Positions 1-12,808 of a stretch of DNA of 64,000 nucleotides are shown here, one piece after another (the stretch's first letter is position 1; every line of letters starts with the position of its first letter). Both the position numbers and the translations under genes were made by a program. Source of the DNA: Chamaecrista fasciculata (lineage: Eukaryota; Streptophyta; Magnoliopsida; Fabales; Fabaceae); NCBI GenBank assembly GCA_003254925.1, contig QANZ01055075.1:47989-111988 (forward strand), written 5' to 3'. The notes beneath the pieces were generated by a model. That model made no database searches. It saw only the letters and a list, made by a program, of their open reading frames with translations, and was not told where the DNA came from.

Positions 1-1010
1 TTTTTTTTTTTTTTTTTTTTTTTTTGTAAAACAGGATTTCATTTCATAACAAAACAAGTTCAAGTATAAACGTAGTCCCAAAATAGAGGGCCCGAAAAGG
101 AAGGCAAATTAGCATGGAATTTTCCAAGGCTCAACAAGTTGCTATTTGCTAAGATAGCTCCTAAGATTAAGAGACCCCAGCAGAGAGAGATACACTCAGA
201 AGAATTTTGGTTTGGTTAGTAGTGCGAGAACCATCTGAAATTAGGGAGGAGTAATCCATTTAATGAAAGATGGTGCACTTGGCAGATTATTTAAATTATT
301 TTTTTTTGTTATTCTCACAATTTGTTTGAGATATTTTTTGTTGTTATTCTCACAATATATCTTTCAGATTTGAGATTGATTTTTAGAACATTTGATTAAG
401 ATTTGATTAAATATTTTTGAATTTATGATTAATGTACTCTCTTATATAATAGAGTATTTTCTAATGGAATAATATAGATGAGTCCCCCTTAAAAAATCCC
501 AACAAATTTAACCTATCATCATCAAGCTCACGTGCACCAATGTGCACACCCTCTTTCATATTTTTGCTTATTTAAAAATAAACAGGGATTTCCAGAATTT
601 TGGGGAGATTAATATTGTTATTTGTTTTTGGTGATATTTAAGAGGAAAATTAGTGTAATGGAGTATTGCTATTTTACTTTTTTTATTCAAAATTGATCAT
701 AGAACAAAATGGTGTTACCAATGGTTTCTCGGGCGATCCCATTACCATTTCCACCTATCGAAGCCCAACCAAGTGAGGCCCTTCCACCGGATCCGTAACA
801 TAAAAGGAAAAAATGGGAGAATTCAGTATCAGACAAAAGGAAGGGCTTTTTTTTTTTTCCCGTAAAACAAAGGATTTCACAACAAAACAAGTTTGAGTAC
901 AATCATCTAATTCCAAACCTACATGAGAACGCAGTCCCAAAACAGAGGGCCCAAAAAGGAAAGCAAATTAGCATGGAATTTTCTAAGGCTCCACAAGGCT
1001 CAAAGTATTC
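1..1010 (-). repeat. Two related poly(T)-headed direct repeats
   Basis: A copy at about 1-135 starts with a run of 25 T and is followed by a segment that recurs at about 848-1005, again right after a T run. Shared landmarks are AACAAAACAAGTT, AGAGGGCCC and GCAAATTAGCATGGAATTTT. The second copy carries about 30 extra bases in the middle. A T run at the left end suggests retroposed, A-tailed sequence in minus orientation. No protein was recognised. The stretch between the copies is AT-rich and shows nothing else. Confidence 0.6.
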
Positions 1011-2093
1011 TTCACCACTTTCTTTAGTCAATCAATTCCATCGATTACTAAGGTAAGGATTCAATCCTAAATTAATTTATTATATAATAATATAATTTTG
1101 TTCTTCAATTATTGATATAAAAAAAAATATTCAGACTTATTTAAGTAGTATATTATTAAAATTTTGTAAATTTATTTTATAAGAATTGTAGTTAGATTGA
1201 CTCAGGACACTACAAGAGGGCTAATTGACTTTGCAGGTTCATGTTTTACTGTTTTACCCACTTAGACATATAAACACGGACCCCTAATCTAAAGAATATT
1301 AACTATCAATTCAGAATTGCAAAACTGATTGACCTTTTCTTTATCAAGTCTAGAGATTTCTTTTGATTTCTTTTGTGTTTTTAACTAACTTTTTTGCTAT
1401 TATAAAATTAAAGAAAATCTAAGATATCTTTTACTTTACTTGATTTTGTTGGTGAAACATATTTTTAAATGTGAAAACTTTTTATTCAATTAAATCTATA
1501 ACAATCAATGATATCTTACTGATTATATGTTATTTTTAATTGTTAAAATAAAAGAAAAAGTTTAAAATTAATGAGTGCTTGTAATTTATATTAATTTTCA
1601 ATTAAATTTTTGTAATTTTTATTTTTAATAAAATTTAAAATTTTGTTCCATTTGCAAATTATAATAAAAATTTATCATTATATATAATAATTTTTTTAAC
1701 TATTGATTTGAGAAAAAAAAGTTAATTTTAAAACTTGTTTATATTTAATAAACAGTATAATTGATAAGATTATAAAACATGACTAATTCATACCATCTCT
1801 CACTCTATCACTCTACTTTTCTTTCACGTATGAGTATTATAAAACCGTCTCTAATTATATATATTTTGTTGCAGATGTTCATCAAAATCCTATCTTTAAC
1901 TAATGTGGATCTCTCAAGTATCAAGCATTATATGTCACCACTTGTATGAATTATGAATATAAGTGATATGTTACATTCCCAATCATCCATCCAATGATTC
2001 ATATAATCAATCGACATTAATTGATAAAACGATGATTTATTTAACTTCATATATATGATTAACTTTAAAATAATATTACATTTGAATTAATTA
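1011..2093. other. Intergenic, no gene seen
   Basis: This is AT-rich sequence with many A/T runs and stops in all frames. I see no coding exon, tRNA or clear transposon end. Confidence 0.6.
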
Positions 2094-2101
2094 ATACTAA
2101 G

Positions 2102-2459
2102 CTAAGAAGCATGGATACTTCATTTTGAGGGCGTGTCGCCGTGTCGGACACGTGTCAGTGTCCGACACCCGTACGACACCGACACGACACATATTCATAA
2201 ATTTTAAAATTTAAATCAATTTTTTGTGACTTTAACATGACACATAAAAGAAAATAATAATACATATGACATATATTATGAATAAAACTTGTAATTTTTA
2301 AATTTTTCATTAAAAATTATGAATATTTAATTATTTATATATATAAATATATGGCGTGTCGTGTCGCGTAATTTTGAGAGTTTAGCGTGTCGCTGTGTCC
2401 GTGTTCGTGTCGTGTCCCGTGTCCGTGTCCGTGTCCGTGTCAGTGTCCATGCTTCCTAG
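2102..2459. mobile_element. hAT-like MITE with 8-bp target duplication
   Basis: The element starts CTAAGAAGCATGGA and ends with the inverted copy TCCATGCTTCCTAG. It is flanked by the identical octamer ATACTAAG at 2094-2101 and 2460-2467. Inside each end are degenerate GTGTC/GTGTCC arrays (about 2130-2190 and 2353-2450) in opposite orientation, so the ends can pair far inward. An 8-bp target duplication is the hAT signature. There is no transposase, so it is non-autonomous. Confidence 0.85.
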
Positions 2460-2750
2460 ATACTAAGTGTCAAATATTTCGCATATATTAAAGTAATCTA
2501 ATAATATATTTAAATTTATAATTTATTTTATGATATTTGTTAGTTACATATACAAAAGAATTGTTAAAATTAAATTTTATATTAATAAGAATTCATTTAT
2601 TCTAAAATTTATTCGGGTCTCGGTCCGGGTCTAACTTAAAATATGATTTGCATTTAATAATAAAAATTGATTTTGATATTGGTTCATATTTAAGTCTAAA
2701 ACTAGAGATTCAGGCAAAATAAAAATAAAAATCTAAAACTAGAGATGATG

Positions 2751-2880
2751 TACTACTACAAAATGTTTCCAAAATCATCACAGTTACTAGCGTCGGGAAC
2801 ATTTAGCGACGTTTTATTGCAACCGTTGAAACAATGGTCATTAAATGATTTTCCTGGAAAACGCCGTTAGATTTTTTATT
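2751..2880. repeat. Possible CACTA-type element end
   Basis: The motif TACTACTACAAAATG resembles the CACTACAAAAA terminus of CACTA transposons. It is followed by a GC-richer stretch with repeated GTCGGGAAC/AACCGTTG-like words, as in subterminal regions of that superfamily. The other end was not found, so this is at most a fragment. Confidence 0.3.
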
Positions 2881-2882
2881 TC

Positions 2883-3257
2883 GCAAAAGTATTAATTTTG
2901 ACCTAAATTTTAACCGGTAATGTCGTCCCCAATCTTCTTTTGCTGTCAATTTCATATTCAATGTTTCACACGTTAATCAATTTTATCTTTTACTCTTATT
3001 TTAGTCAAATATTAACGACAAAATTTACGTGGCTATTGGCTAATGATATGTGATGTAAAATTGATAGAAAAATAAACTAAAATCGTAACTCCTTGAAAAA
3101 TAGGATGCAGTTTTTCGTTAATTTATTGTAAGAAATTAGTCAAAGGATAAAATTGACTGAAATGTAAAACGTTAGGGATGAAATTGACAGCAAAAAAATA
3201 TTGGAGATAAAATTGACAATTGGTACAAAGTTTGGGGACAAAATTAACACTTTTGCC
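2883..3257. mobile_element. Fold-back element (GCAAAAGTRTTAATTTT family)
   Basis: The left arm beginning GCAAAAGTATTAATTTTG pairs with the right end CAAAATTAACACTTTTGC. Internal words such as TGCTGTCAATTTC and CAATTTTATC recur inverted in the right arm. It is a diverged relative of the element at 25388-25799. There is no coding capacity. Target duplications are unclear. Confidence 0.7.
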
Positions 3258-3799
3258 TTTTTTTTTTTTAAAAAAAAAACATAGGAAACGTCTGCAGCAA
3301 AAGGAGGGTAAACAAGAATAAAAATACAGAGCCACTTACATAAAAAGCACAAAATGCAATTATGGCACTTGCGAGGTATATTGCTGTTGAATCAAACAGG
3401 ATCAAGCATCATTGACTCACTGTAACCTGCCATTTAGGAACTATGACGAATACTGTGCTGCCATGGGGAAAAAAATACACTAGTTAGGATCCGAAAATTA
3501 CATAATAGCAATAACTGTGTTTGAAAAGAACTGAAATATGATAAGCCATCCACAACTTTCGAGATATACAAAAATGCAAAGGATTCTTAGCCACACCACT
3601 GACCACTAGATGGTCTGTCTACACTCCCTAAGAATTGTAATCCAACAAAGACCATTTAAAATTTCACTATCAATTGAGTATCCTCTAGAAACCATAGGCC
3701 GCGCTTTTATGAGAAGATTGATTCAGGAACAGTATAAAACTTCAAAAATCAAGTTAAAATTGGAGAATAGAGACTTTTCAACTCTTAAAAAAAAAGTTA

Positions 3800-4505
3800 C
3801 ACCTCATCAATGAAAATTATAGATGGCTCTGCCTGGAATTTGGCACCCTGAATAGAGTCCTGACAAGCTTTTTCACATTCACCCACCTATTGGAAAAAGT
3901 TGAACAAGGTAATACTTGTTAATAAGGACATAAGCCAAAGGAGTGACTGTCAAAACAAACAATTCAAAGCACAAAAACAGTAGAGACACATCCATTTTGA
4001 TGTCAAGTTGCAGATACGTTAAAAAATTGTTGCTTCTAGTTCTAATTCTGAAGCCACTGCTTTAGCGAGCATGGTTTTTCTACCAGGCGGACCCAAGAGA
4101 GAAAAACCTAGAAAAATTAAAGTTGAGCAGTTCATTCCTTCTCCTTTTTCATTCTTCAGTTTCACAATTATTATACCAAAATTTAATGTGGATCTATAGA
4201 ATCACCTCTAGCTGGCCCTCGGAGATCGGTGAACAAGTCTCTTCTCTTAGTTGGCGAAATAACCATTTCCATTCGAGCTTGCTTTGATTTCTCAAGACCA
4301 GCTGCATAGATACGCAGAATCAAAATGATAACAACTATAAATGAAAAATAGAAGAACTAATCATGAAAAGAAGAGATTAATTAGAAATATCGGAATAAAG
4401 CACTCACCATCGCGATCGAAGATTTGCGTTGAAAATGGCTTATAGCTTGGGTTCCAGATCGAATAGGAGAAATCCATAGACCACTGATTATAGAAGGATG
4501 ATGCT
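3800..4505 (-). pseudogene. Decayed spastin/fidgetin-type AAA ATPase fragment
   Basis: On the minus strand, a short exon with ATG at about 4478 ends in a good GTGAGT donor. A second exon (about 4300 to 4206) encodes AGLEKSKQARMEMV and TKRRDLFTDLRGPARG. This is the segment just before the Walker A loop of plant spastin-like AAA ATPases. The third (about 4111 down) reads FSLLGPPGRKTMLAKAVASE, where the expected GPPGxGKT loop lacks one residue. The frame then hits a stop. Further down, SAT-TSKWM, VGE-EK and LVRTLF-SRQ remnants are readable only by changing frame, followed by IIFIDE at about 3810. With a broken ATP-binding loop, frameshifts and stops, it cannot be a working ATPase. Weak traces may continue to about 3600. 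The first exon looks intact, so a truncated transcript is possible. Confidence 0.7.
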
Positions 4506-5187
4506 TCTCTTTGGGGCTTCAGTCACCATGATAGATTGATAGGGTTCGCACTACGCAGCTTCTTGTATTGTATAATGCTGATACTCCATTTCTCTCTCGA
4601 TTCTGAAATGCAAATGAAAAAGTGAACCAAGGTTGAAAGATGAAACACAACGTTTCAAATATCAAGAGTACAGGTGACGTGGTATTATAGGAGCCGTGAG
4701 ATGAATCGTACGGATGAGATTACTAGAACGGCTGGGACACCATAGTTTATGGAAGACAGAGGATCCTTTCCCATGTCCATCCCTACTCCCTACCAACGGG
4801 CTTATGTGGGGTTGGGCTTGGCTACTTTAAAAGTGGGTAAAACCGTAAAAGTGTATTTTTGGTAGTTAAATTTTATATCAATTTCAATTTTATTTTCAAT
4901 GTTTGTTTATTACTTTATTATCAACTAGTAGGCACGGGTTTTTTTTTTATCTGTCAATTTATGTAATTGAAAATCCTCATAATATAACTTGTAAATCAAC
5001 AAATAAAGTAATAACAGCCGGACAATTTTTACAATATCTACAATTTCACAATACTGACAAATTTGAATTATAAGGTATACATAATCATTGCAAAGCATTC
5101 TCATTCTTTATAACTTCACAATCATCACTTTAAAGAACAGTATCTCCATAGAATTTCCAAATTTTTAGAGTTATAAACTAATTAAAC
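4506..5187. other. Intergenic, no gene seen
   Basis: 4506-4760 could be the former promoter and leader of the AAA ATPase fragment. The rest is AT-rich without recognisable features. Confidence 0.5.
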
Positions 5188-5247
5188 AGATTGCCAGCCA
5201 TCATCAACTATAACATACTTAACAGGAATTTCACCATTCTTAAAGCT
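5188..5247 (-). pseudogene. Single exon remnant of raffinose synthase / alkaline alpha-galactosidase
   Basis: Read on the minus strand after a TTGCAG acceptor, the segment encodes FKNGEIPVKYVIVDDGWQS and then meets a stop. The VDDGWQS signature is the conserved substrate-binding/catalytic region of glycoside hydrolase family 36 enzymes (raffinose and stachyose synthases, seed-imbibition proteins). No other exons of this enzyme were found within several kilobases. This is an isolated captured or decayed exon, not a gene. Confidence 0.6.
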
Positions 5248-8200
5248 GCAATAGAAAGAAAAAAATATTCAAAGGGTTACTTTATCAGTATTAGATAACA
5301 AAGACAAAGCAGGAAACTCAAAAAAGCCAAAATAATTAATAACAAAGAATAGAATTGGTAAAACTACATATTAAATGAATTGGGAAAACTACATCCCATC
5401 AATGTATCACTTAGATCATATGATTAGATTTTGCAGCAAGTTGGTACACTATACCAAGATTCATAGGCTAACAAAACAGCAAGTTGGAGATATGTAGTTT
5501 CAGGGAAAGTTATTCAGCAAGTCAGAATATGTATACCACCTTTAAATATAGTTTCTGAGCTTCAAAACAAATAATACTCCTGTTCCTCGAGGTCATCAAT
5601 TTGTAGTAGTTAATTGAATTGATATAGTTGGCAATATGGAGATGCAGCAATATTAGCAATTTCCATTCTATTAAGAAGCAATACCTCCAAAGTCAGGGTT
5701 GCTGAGTTTCATACTAATAAATTGAAACTGATTTATGTCTAAACTGAATGTCACATTAAAAATAAAATCACGTTGTTGATATTATTTGAAGTCACTCACT
5801 GAGAGAGTGCAATACCTGATGCTTGTGTGTCACTTAATTCACAGGATACCACTAATAAATTTGAAATCTATTTCCCATATGCAGAAGAAATGAAGAAACT
5901 ATAATGTTTCTCTGAAAAAATATTTTGCATTGATTAAAATAATCACATAGCCAAATGAAAGGGGAAAAAACAAAATTACTGAAACTGCTACTTCTTTGCA
6001 CTAGTCCTATTGTAGCCCTCCATATATTGCAGAGTGGTTAGGTTCAATTGAATGAATGTTCACTTATTTAACTTTCCAAATCTCCCACCCTACATATGTA
6101 TAAAACTCCAAATTAGAGCCTTTTGGAGAAAAAGAATATGATGGGGAAAAAGATGAGATTTTAGTTATAAAATATTATTTTAAATTAAAATGGACGAAAC
6201 ATTATTAGATTGAACACCACCTTAGAATTCATTATCTAAGAGTTTTTGGTCAAAACTTAGGGATCAAGCTAAAAAACTTTTTAAACTATATTACAATGGC
6301 CAACCAGCAAGCATTAAAATACTCCAAACTCAACAGTACACAAAGCTAAAAACAACAAATAGTAGCTGATCAAATTAATCAAATAAAAGGGAAAAATGTC
6401 TTATTGTAATGAGCATTTGGAAAACTTTAATCAAAAGCACAATATATTTCCTAGTTTTAAGAATTATAGGTCCATTTGTTCACTGCAGCAGCAGTTTGTA
6501 TCCCACAAGGTGGTGTTTCGACGCCCAAGTCAACTTATACACATGCTTGTTGTACAACAGCAATAAATTTGATTCCTCGTGTCAATTAATCAAATTTGTT
6601 CATATTTGACTCACTATAGTTACAAATTAGAGGGAAAAAGTTATAAGAATAACTATGCTTAACTTTTAACCACTAAATGGATCTACTTGGAAAATCTATT
6701 ATGTGGTGTTTGGTGTGTGAAAATTATATAACTTTCCAAGCACTGAGAAACTGGAAACCTAATATTTATAGAATGTATTAACTTTTAACCATAACAAACA
6801 TGTACTAAATCTGTTTTTTTATGCATAGGTTTCAAACATTACAGGTACAATCTAAAGTAAAGTATTAGCTTAAAACACACTATTTTAAGAGACCTTAAGA
6901 ACTCGATCATGTGTTGTCAGCCAACAGCGGAACACAAATGCTGCATATTAACAGTTGCCCAAATCTAAAGTTTGAAAGACATAAAATGCTCATTCTTGAA
7001 AAAACATAAAACCAATACATTTTAGTTTTTACATACTTGATCTAAAATGAATAAAGAATGTATCATTCTAACCTTCTGAAGTTGGAAAATGCTCTGTTTT
7101 CCCAGCTTCATTGATCCAGCAAGCACACCTCCTTCATTGCGAAAAAGAATCCATCACTACATGAAAAAAAAAATGAATCAATCACACTTGTTAGACTTTG
7201 TATAAGGGAGAAAAAAATGTTCATGAAGTGATGAAATTGGAATTTATGCAGAAAAAAATGTTCATGAGTACAAATCCATCCTTACTCCCAAGGGTAGCAT
7301 GATCTGTATACATCTGATGTAACCTGTATGTGCCTCAAAAACTATAACTTTATCCAAAATCAAAATTAAAGAAAACAACTATGGAATAACTAAACCAAAA
7401 ATAAGGCTTAAAAACGAAACTTCCACATCCATTAATAAAAAGCATCACAAGACATATAGCAAACCTGCTTTTTTATTTGAATATTGAATTGATATTTTAT
7501 TTGATCTGTCATTTTTAGGGGAGTGGCTCAGCTAAAGTGTAAAAACTAAAGTATTAAATCTTCACCATTGATTTGGATTAAAAGTCAACACATGCATTTT
7601 CCCAACAATATTTTTGACAACAAAGACTCTCTCATGGCTCATCACCACCTAATAGAGTTAATGGTGCAATGGATTTATACTAACTTATGTCTATGGCAAC
7701 AAAGTAGTTAATCATATCAAGCACCATCAATACTTATCCTTTAGGCAAATAAAGGTTGTAATCATATCAGGCTATCAGTCACTATTTAGCTCTCCTTGTA
7801 TATTTTTTTAACGAACACTATATATGTGTGTGTCTATATATAACTATTTATATTATCATATTACTTTATATATTAAAGTTCATTCGCTACCAATATGATT
7901 CCATTTGTTATGCTAATTGCTAACATAGACCAATATTTTGGTCATAATCTGATTACTATTATACACCGAGAAAAATTACCATATTCATATCAGTCACTTA
8001 ACTTCATAATTACAACATTAACTAATGAAAGTTTATATAAAACAGAACACCTCCCTGAACTGCACTGAAAAATTGAACTAAAACCTCTTTCCATTAAGAG
8101 TGTTTAAGCAAGAAAAGCCTCTTACTATTAGTTTAAACTTCAATTGAGATTCATTTAACACTTTCTTTTTTTTTTTTAACTCAATCTAAAGTTTGGAAAA

Positions 8201-9923
8201 GTGCTTTGCTTCATTTTAATGAAGCAAGATCTTTCTCCAACTTATCTGCAGCTCTCAATGCTCGCAAAAGTAAGGACATGAGATGATAAAAAAAACCAAG
8301 ATACTACATTAGAACAAAAAGAACCAAAATTTGCTCTAGAAACCATTAAAAAACATGTAGAAAAAAGATAATTCAACATTCGCGTGTCTATTTATAAAGG
8401 TCTTTGATTTTGGAACTTTAAGCACTGTTCCAATTTCACAAATTTAATAATAAGAGAGGGGAAGAGATGTCACTCAAGATCAAAAATTTACTGCCACTTT
8501 ACAGTTTCGTTAGTTTTGATATTTTGGGAAGGAAATAATTGATGATTGAAATAATTGATTGATGATTGAAATTTAAATTTCAAAATTTAAATTGAGAAGG
8601 TGGAGAAGGAAAGCGCAAGATTTTAGGTGGGGAGTATTTTAATGAAATTGCAAAAATTCAAAAATAAATGGAAATTATGCGACAGGTGTTGCACGGTAAG
8701 TGACTGTGTGATTTGAACAGTAGTTGAACACTAAATGAGAAAGTGCCACGTGTCCAGGTGTGATCTTTGTTTTATTGGATTATATAGATTTTTTTATCAA
8801 AAGCTTTATGTTTTAGTTGATTTTATCTTTTACACTAATTTCATTAAATGATTTAATGACAAATTCCACTTGATTTATGACATTTAATGTAAAATTACTA
8901 AATAAAGTAAATTCTGACCCAAATTAAAAATCACGTGAAGTTTATTTAATTTAATTTATGAAATTTATTTTATGAAATTAGGACAAATAATAAAAACAAT
9001 TAAAATATGAAACATATGGGATAAAATTGACACCAAGCAAAATTGAAATATGATGTTTAGAGATAAAAAAATTGTTTTTACCTATTTCTTAACTATTTTT
9101 GAAATGAAACAATGATATTTTTTTTTTCATATATAGATAGTGAGATTCTTATATTATCTTTTAATATAAAAATACTTTTATATCATCTTTTTATAATTGA
9201 CCGTACAAAAAATTAATCGTTTATCTTTTTTATGATCAAAGTATACTTTTGATCTTTTATTTTTGTAGTAAGTTGTAATGTATCCCTTTGTATATATTTT
9301 TTTTCTAAAAATTTTGGTTTTACAAGTTTCTCAAATTTTTAATTTTTTTAATGATTGAATGTAGTTATATCTTTCTTGTTTAAAATTTAAATGCGATGCG
9401 TCTAGAGCTACGTGTTATTTTTAACAAGTACTTTTTTTGTCCAGTTGAAACTGTCAAAAAACAATGTTAAATTAAGCTAAAAAAAATGGTCCGCTCTTTT
9501 TATGGTTGAACAAGCAAAGTTGGTTATATATATAATATTTTAAGTCTCAATGAAATGAATTTGAAGCTACGTGTTACTTTTAATAAGTTATTTTTTTTCC
9601 TTCCAAATGGTGACCGTCAATAAATGAGATCAAATTGAATCTTATAATAGGTTCCAAAGTAATCTATAGCTCCCAATTCGTCGTAATTGGATTTGAAATG
9701 AGAGATATATAATTAACTTCATTCGGTTGACTATGAAACTAAGTCGCTTAATTTCGAAGTACAATTTAACATTGTCTATCGACGACTCCAATTGAACAAA
9801 AAAAGAATTCGTCAAAACAAACACATGAAGGAAATTTTTGAAAAACTTCTAAGACCAAAATAGCAATATATATATATATACAAAGCTAGATTATAATTTA
9901 TTCGATACCAAATGTGCATTTGA
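5248..9923. other. Intergenic, largely featureless
   Basis: 4.7 kb of AT-rich sequence. One exon-like minus-strand stretch at about 7077-7155 (TAG acceptor, open frame including EGGVLAGSMKLGKQS, AAG|GTTAG donor) was not recognised as any family. At 7204-7221 and 7250-7267 the word AGAAAAAAATGTTCATGA is repeated directly. No tRNA, SINE or complete gene was seen. Confidence 0.5.
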
Positions 9924-9932
9924 TTTTTTTTT

Positions 9933-10980
9933 AGGGTAAATTGCAATTTGGTACCCTGTGGTTAGGGGCGGTTCCACTTTGGTATCCTGAAAGAAAAAGT
10001 TTTACAGTTTGGTGCCCCGTGGTTTGTTCCGTTAGCGAATTGGTCCCCTGTGCTTTATTTCCGTTAGGATTTAACGGCAAATGTGATTGTGATCACATTA
10101 AAATGTCAAAAACCTCCCAAAAAAATTTCTCTTATGCGTTTAAGTCCTTTCCCTTTACTAAAAGGGATTAAAACATAAAGAAAACAGAAACAAAAGAGTA
10201 AATTATGTAATTTTACTGTTGAGTTGAAATTAATTATAAAAGGGTCTTTAGAATTCTAATATTACAGAATTTTCTCCTTTTCATAAGATTTCTTTTGAAT
10301 AGGTCCTGATTTAATTACACTTTAATCCCAAAAGTTTATGATCTTTATCAAAATAGTCCTTAGAACCTCAAAAGACAAATGAGCATCAATGATTTATCAA
10401 AAAAAATCCTCATATACACTACAAACAAATCAAAAACCCCTCAAATTTGGGGGTTTTTGATTTGTTTGTAGTGTACTTGAATGAAAATTGTAGTTGAATA
10501 TGGGGATTTTTTTGATAAATCATAGATGCTCATTTGTCTTTTGAGGTTCTAAGGACTATTTTGATAAAGATCATAAACTTTTGGGATTAAAGTGTAATTA
10601 AATCAGGACCTATTCAAAAGAAATCTTATTGAAAAGGAGAAAATTATGTAATATTAGAATTCTAAAAACCCTTTTATAATTAATTTCAACTCAACAGTAA
10701 AATTACATAATTTACTCTTTAGTTTCTGTTTTCTTTATGTTTTAATCCCTTTTAGTAAAGGGAAAGGACTTAAACGCATAAGAGAAGACTTTTTGAGAGG
10801 TTTTTGACATTTTAAGGTGGTCACTATCACATTTGCCGTTAAATCCTAATGGAAATAAAGCACATGGGACCAATTCGCTAACGGAGCAAACCACGGGGCA
10901 CCAAACTGCAAAATTTTTTCTTTTAGGGTATTAAAGTGGGACCGCCCCTAACCTCAGGGTACCAAACTGCAATTTACCCT
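9933..10980. mobile_element. 1.05-kb near-perfect palindromic fold-back element
   Basis: The ends are AGGGTAAATTGCAATTTGG and its inverse. The two arms of about 510 bp mirror each other almost base for base and meet at about 10443 (CCCCTCAAATTTGGGGG). They are flanked by T runs that allow a 9-bp TTTTTTTTT target duplication (9924-9932, 10981-10989), compatible with a Mutator-like MITE but ambiguous in a homopolymer. There are no long open frames and no transposase. Confidence 0.85.
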
Positions 10981-10990
10981 TTTTTTTTTT

Positions 10991-11850
10991 ATTATAATTG
11001 ACCATATGAAAATATTTTTGACGCGATTTTCATCAAATAACTTTACAATATAGGTATAAAAATTTCTACACAAGCCTAATCATTCATAATGATGTATATT
11101 GATGAGTTAATATGTATGGTTAAAGCAATTGGATTTTGGTTTTCATCGGACCAACTTATAAAGCTTTACCCCACCAACAAATTACATCAAATGATCAAAG
11201 CGCTTCTAACTAGTAAATGATTGTGTTACCACTAATTAAAAAGTTTAAATAACCATGTTTACAAAAAAAAGAGAAATTAAGTTAATTATAAGATATTCAT
11301 GTAAACACGCTTAATCGTTTATGATTTTGTATATATATATTTTTAGTGAATTCTATCAATAGTTTCTACTTGATTTTTTAGTCGACTTACTTTTAGTAAA
11401 TGTAATATGATCACAAACATCTCACACTTAGATACAATGTTGTGGAAAATGGAAACTAGACCACAGATATACTGATTAAATTTATAATCCAGAATTGGAA
11501 ATTATATAAAATATAGATTATTTTGACCATTTAATGTAAAAGATAGCATATAAAAATATTAAAATTGAGTGGCATTATAGCAAATATGGGACAAAGTTAT
11601 TGCCTTTGCATTTATCGTCGTATAGATTTTGTACTTTTGCCATATATATACCTTTTGGCTTTGCCATTCGTCTTGAATCTATCATTTTCATAGTACTCCA
11701 TATATTGTCTATTATCACAAAAATTTAAAACCACACTCGGAATAGAAAAATTGAGGACGAAAGGAAGCAAACTAAGGTATTTTGCTTGCTACCCACAGCT
11801 TTTTTCTTTTGGTATTGATCCTCTCTCTTTTAAAAGGAGCGTCTTTCTGC
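10991..11850. other. Intergenic upstream of the kinase gene
   Basis: AT-rich sequence. The last part (from about 11750) becomes pyrimidine-rich and probably holds the promoter and transcription start of the kinase gene. No clear TATA box was chosen. Confidence 0.4.
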
Positions 11851-12808
11851 TCCACACTATTTCAGGGAACACCCGCGCTTCTCTCTCCCTCTCTATCCTT
11901 GGGATTTTTATTATTATGGTTTGTTCGTGGTTTTTTCTTTTCGGTTTTTTGCTTTGATGTTTTTTCGCGGTTTTCTCTGTTATAACCTCAAGTCTCGTTA
12001 ACGAATTCGCTGTCAGAAAAGCCAGAGAAGCAAAAAAAAAAAAAAACCTAACCAAATATTCACTGTGTTTAGCTGCTATTTTTATTTCGTTTGAGCAATG
12101 TCTTTTTTAAATTCGGTTGGTTTTCGCATGTTAAAGCTTAGAATGGTGGCGTTGATGATCTTCGCAAGACCCACTTTGTCTTATACAAAAAGCCAAAGGC
12201 TTTGATTCCTGAAAACTTACAAGGTACGTACCCTGCAACGACCCGTTTCGTTCTTCGATTTGCATTCAAGTTTAACGCGTTAAAGGCCAATTTATTCGTC
12301 AACCATTCTCTTCCTTTACTTTATACTTATTGTTTTCTTTCGCTTTTTGTGGGATTTTAGTTTTTGCCTCCGCCTGCATTTCCTGGGTTCTGATCGTGTT
12401 TTGAAGGTTTGTGCATGTATGGTTGGTTGATTACTGTTTCTCTAAATGACAATTCATTTTATTGGATCATATTGGTCTTGCTCATACAATATTGGGGACT
12501 GGGTCGTTATCTTTTTCCTTTTTTTTTCAAATTAGGTTTAATTAGTCAAAGTTATGGCTGGTGAGGAGAAAAATTCTAGGTTTTTAATGTTAGCTTTCTG
12601 GACAGAATAATAAGGAAATTCTGCTGGGCAGCTCTAGTCAGTTATTTTATATACACATACTCTTCAAACAATTCTCCATAACAAATTTGCAGCTGAAAAA
12701 AAAATGACATTTTATTTTCAGTGCTATCAAATTATGTTTTTGAATCTGAGGTTTGCAATTGGTTATTCATGATTAGATTTGTAAGGTTGAGGCGTCTTGA
12801 CACCAGAG
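11851..12808 (+). other. Probable 5' leader of the kinase gene, with leader intron
   Basis: A pyrimidine-rich stretch is followed by a good donor ACAAG|GTACGT at 12224. An acceptor lies shortly before the ATG at 12809 (for example GTAAG at about 12785). Before the donor, an upstream ATG at 12129 opens a 25-codon frame ending at 12206. An overlapping frame reads VDDLRKTHFVLYKKPKALIP, which I did not recognise. The leader structure is inferred from splice signals only. Confidence 0.4.

Noticed and set aside
7077..7155. Minus-strand exon-like stretch with EGGVLAGSMKLGKQS
   Set aside because: No family recognised and no partner exons, so not called as a gene.
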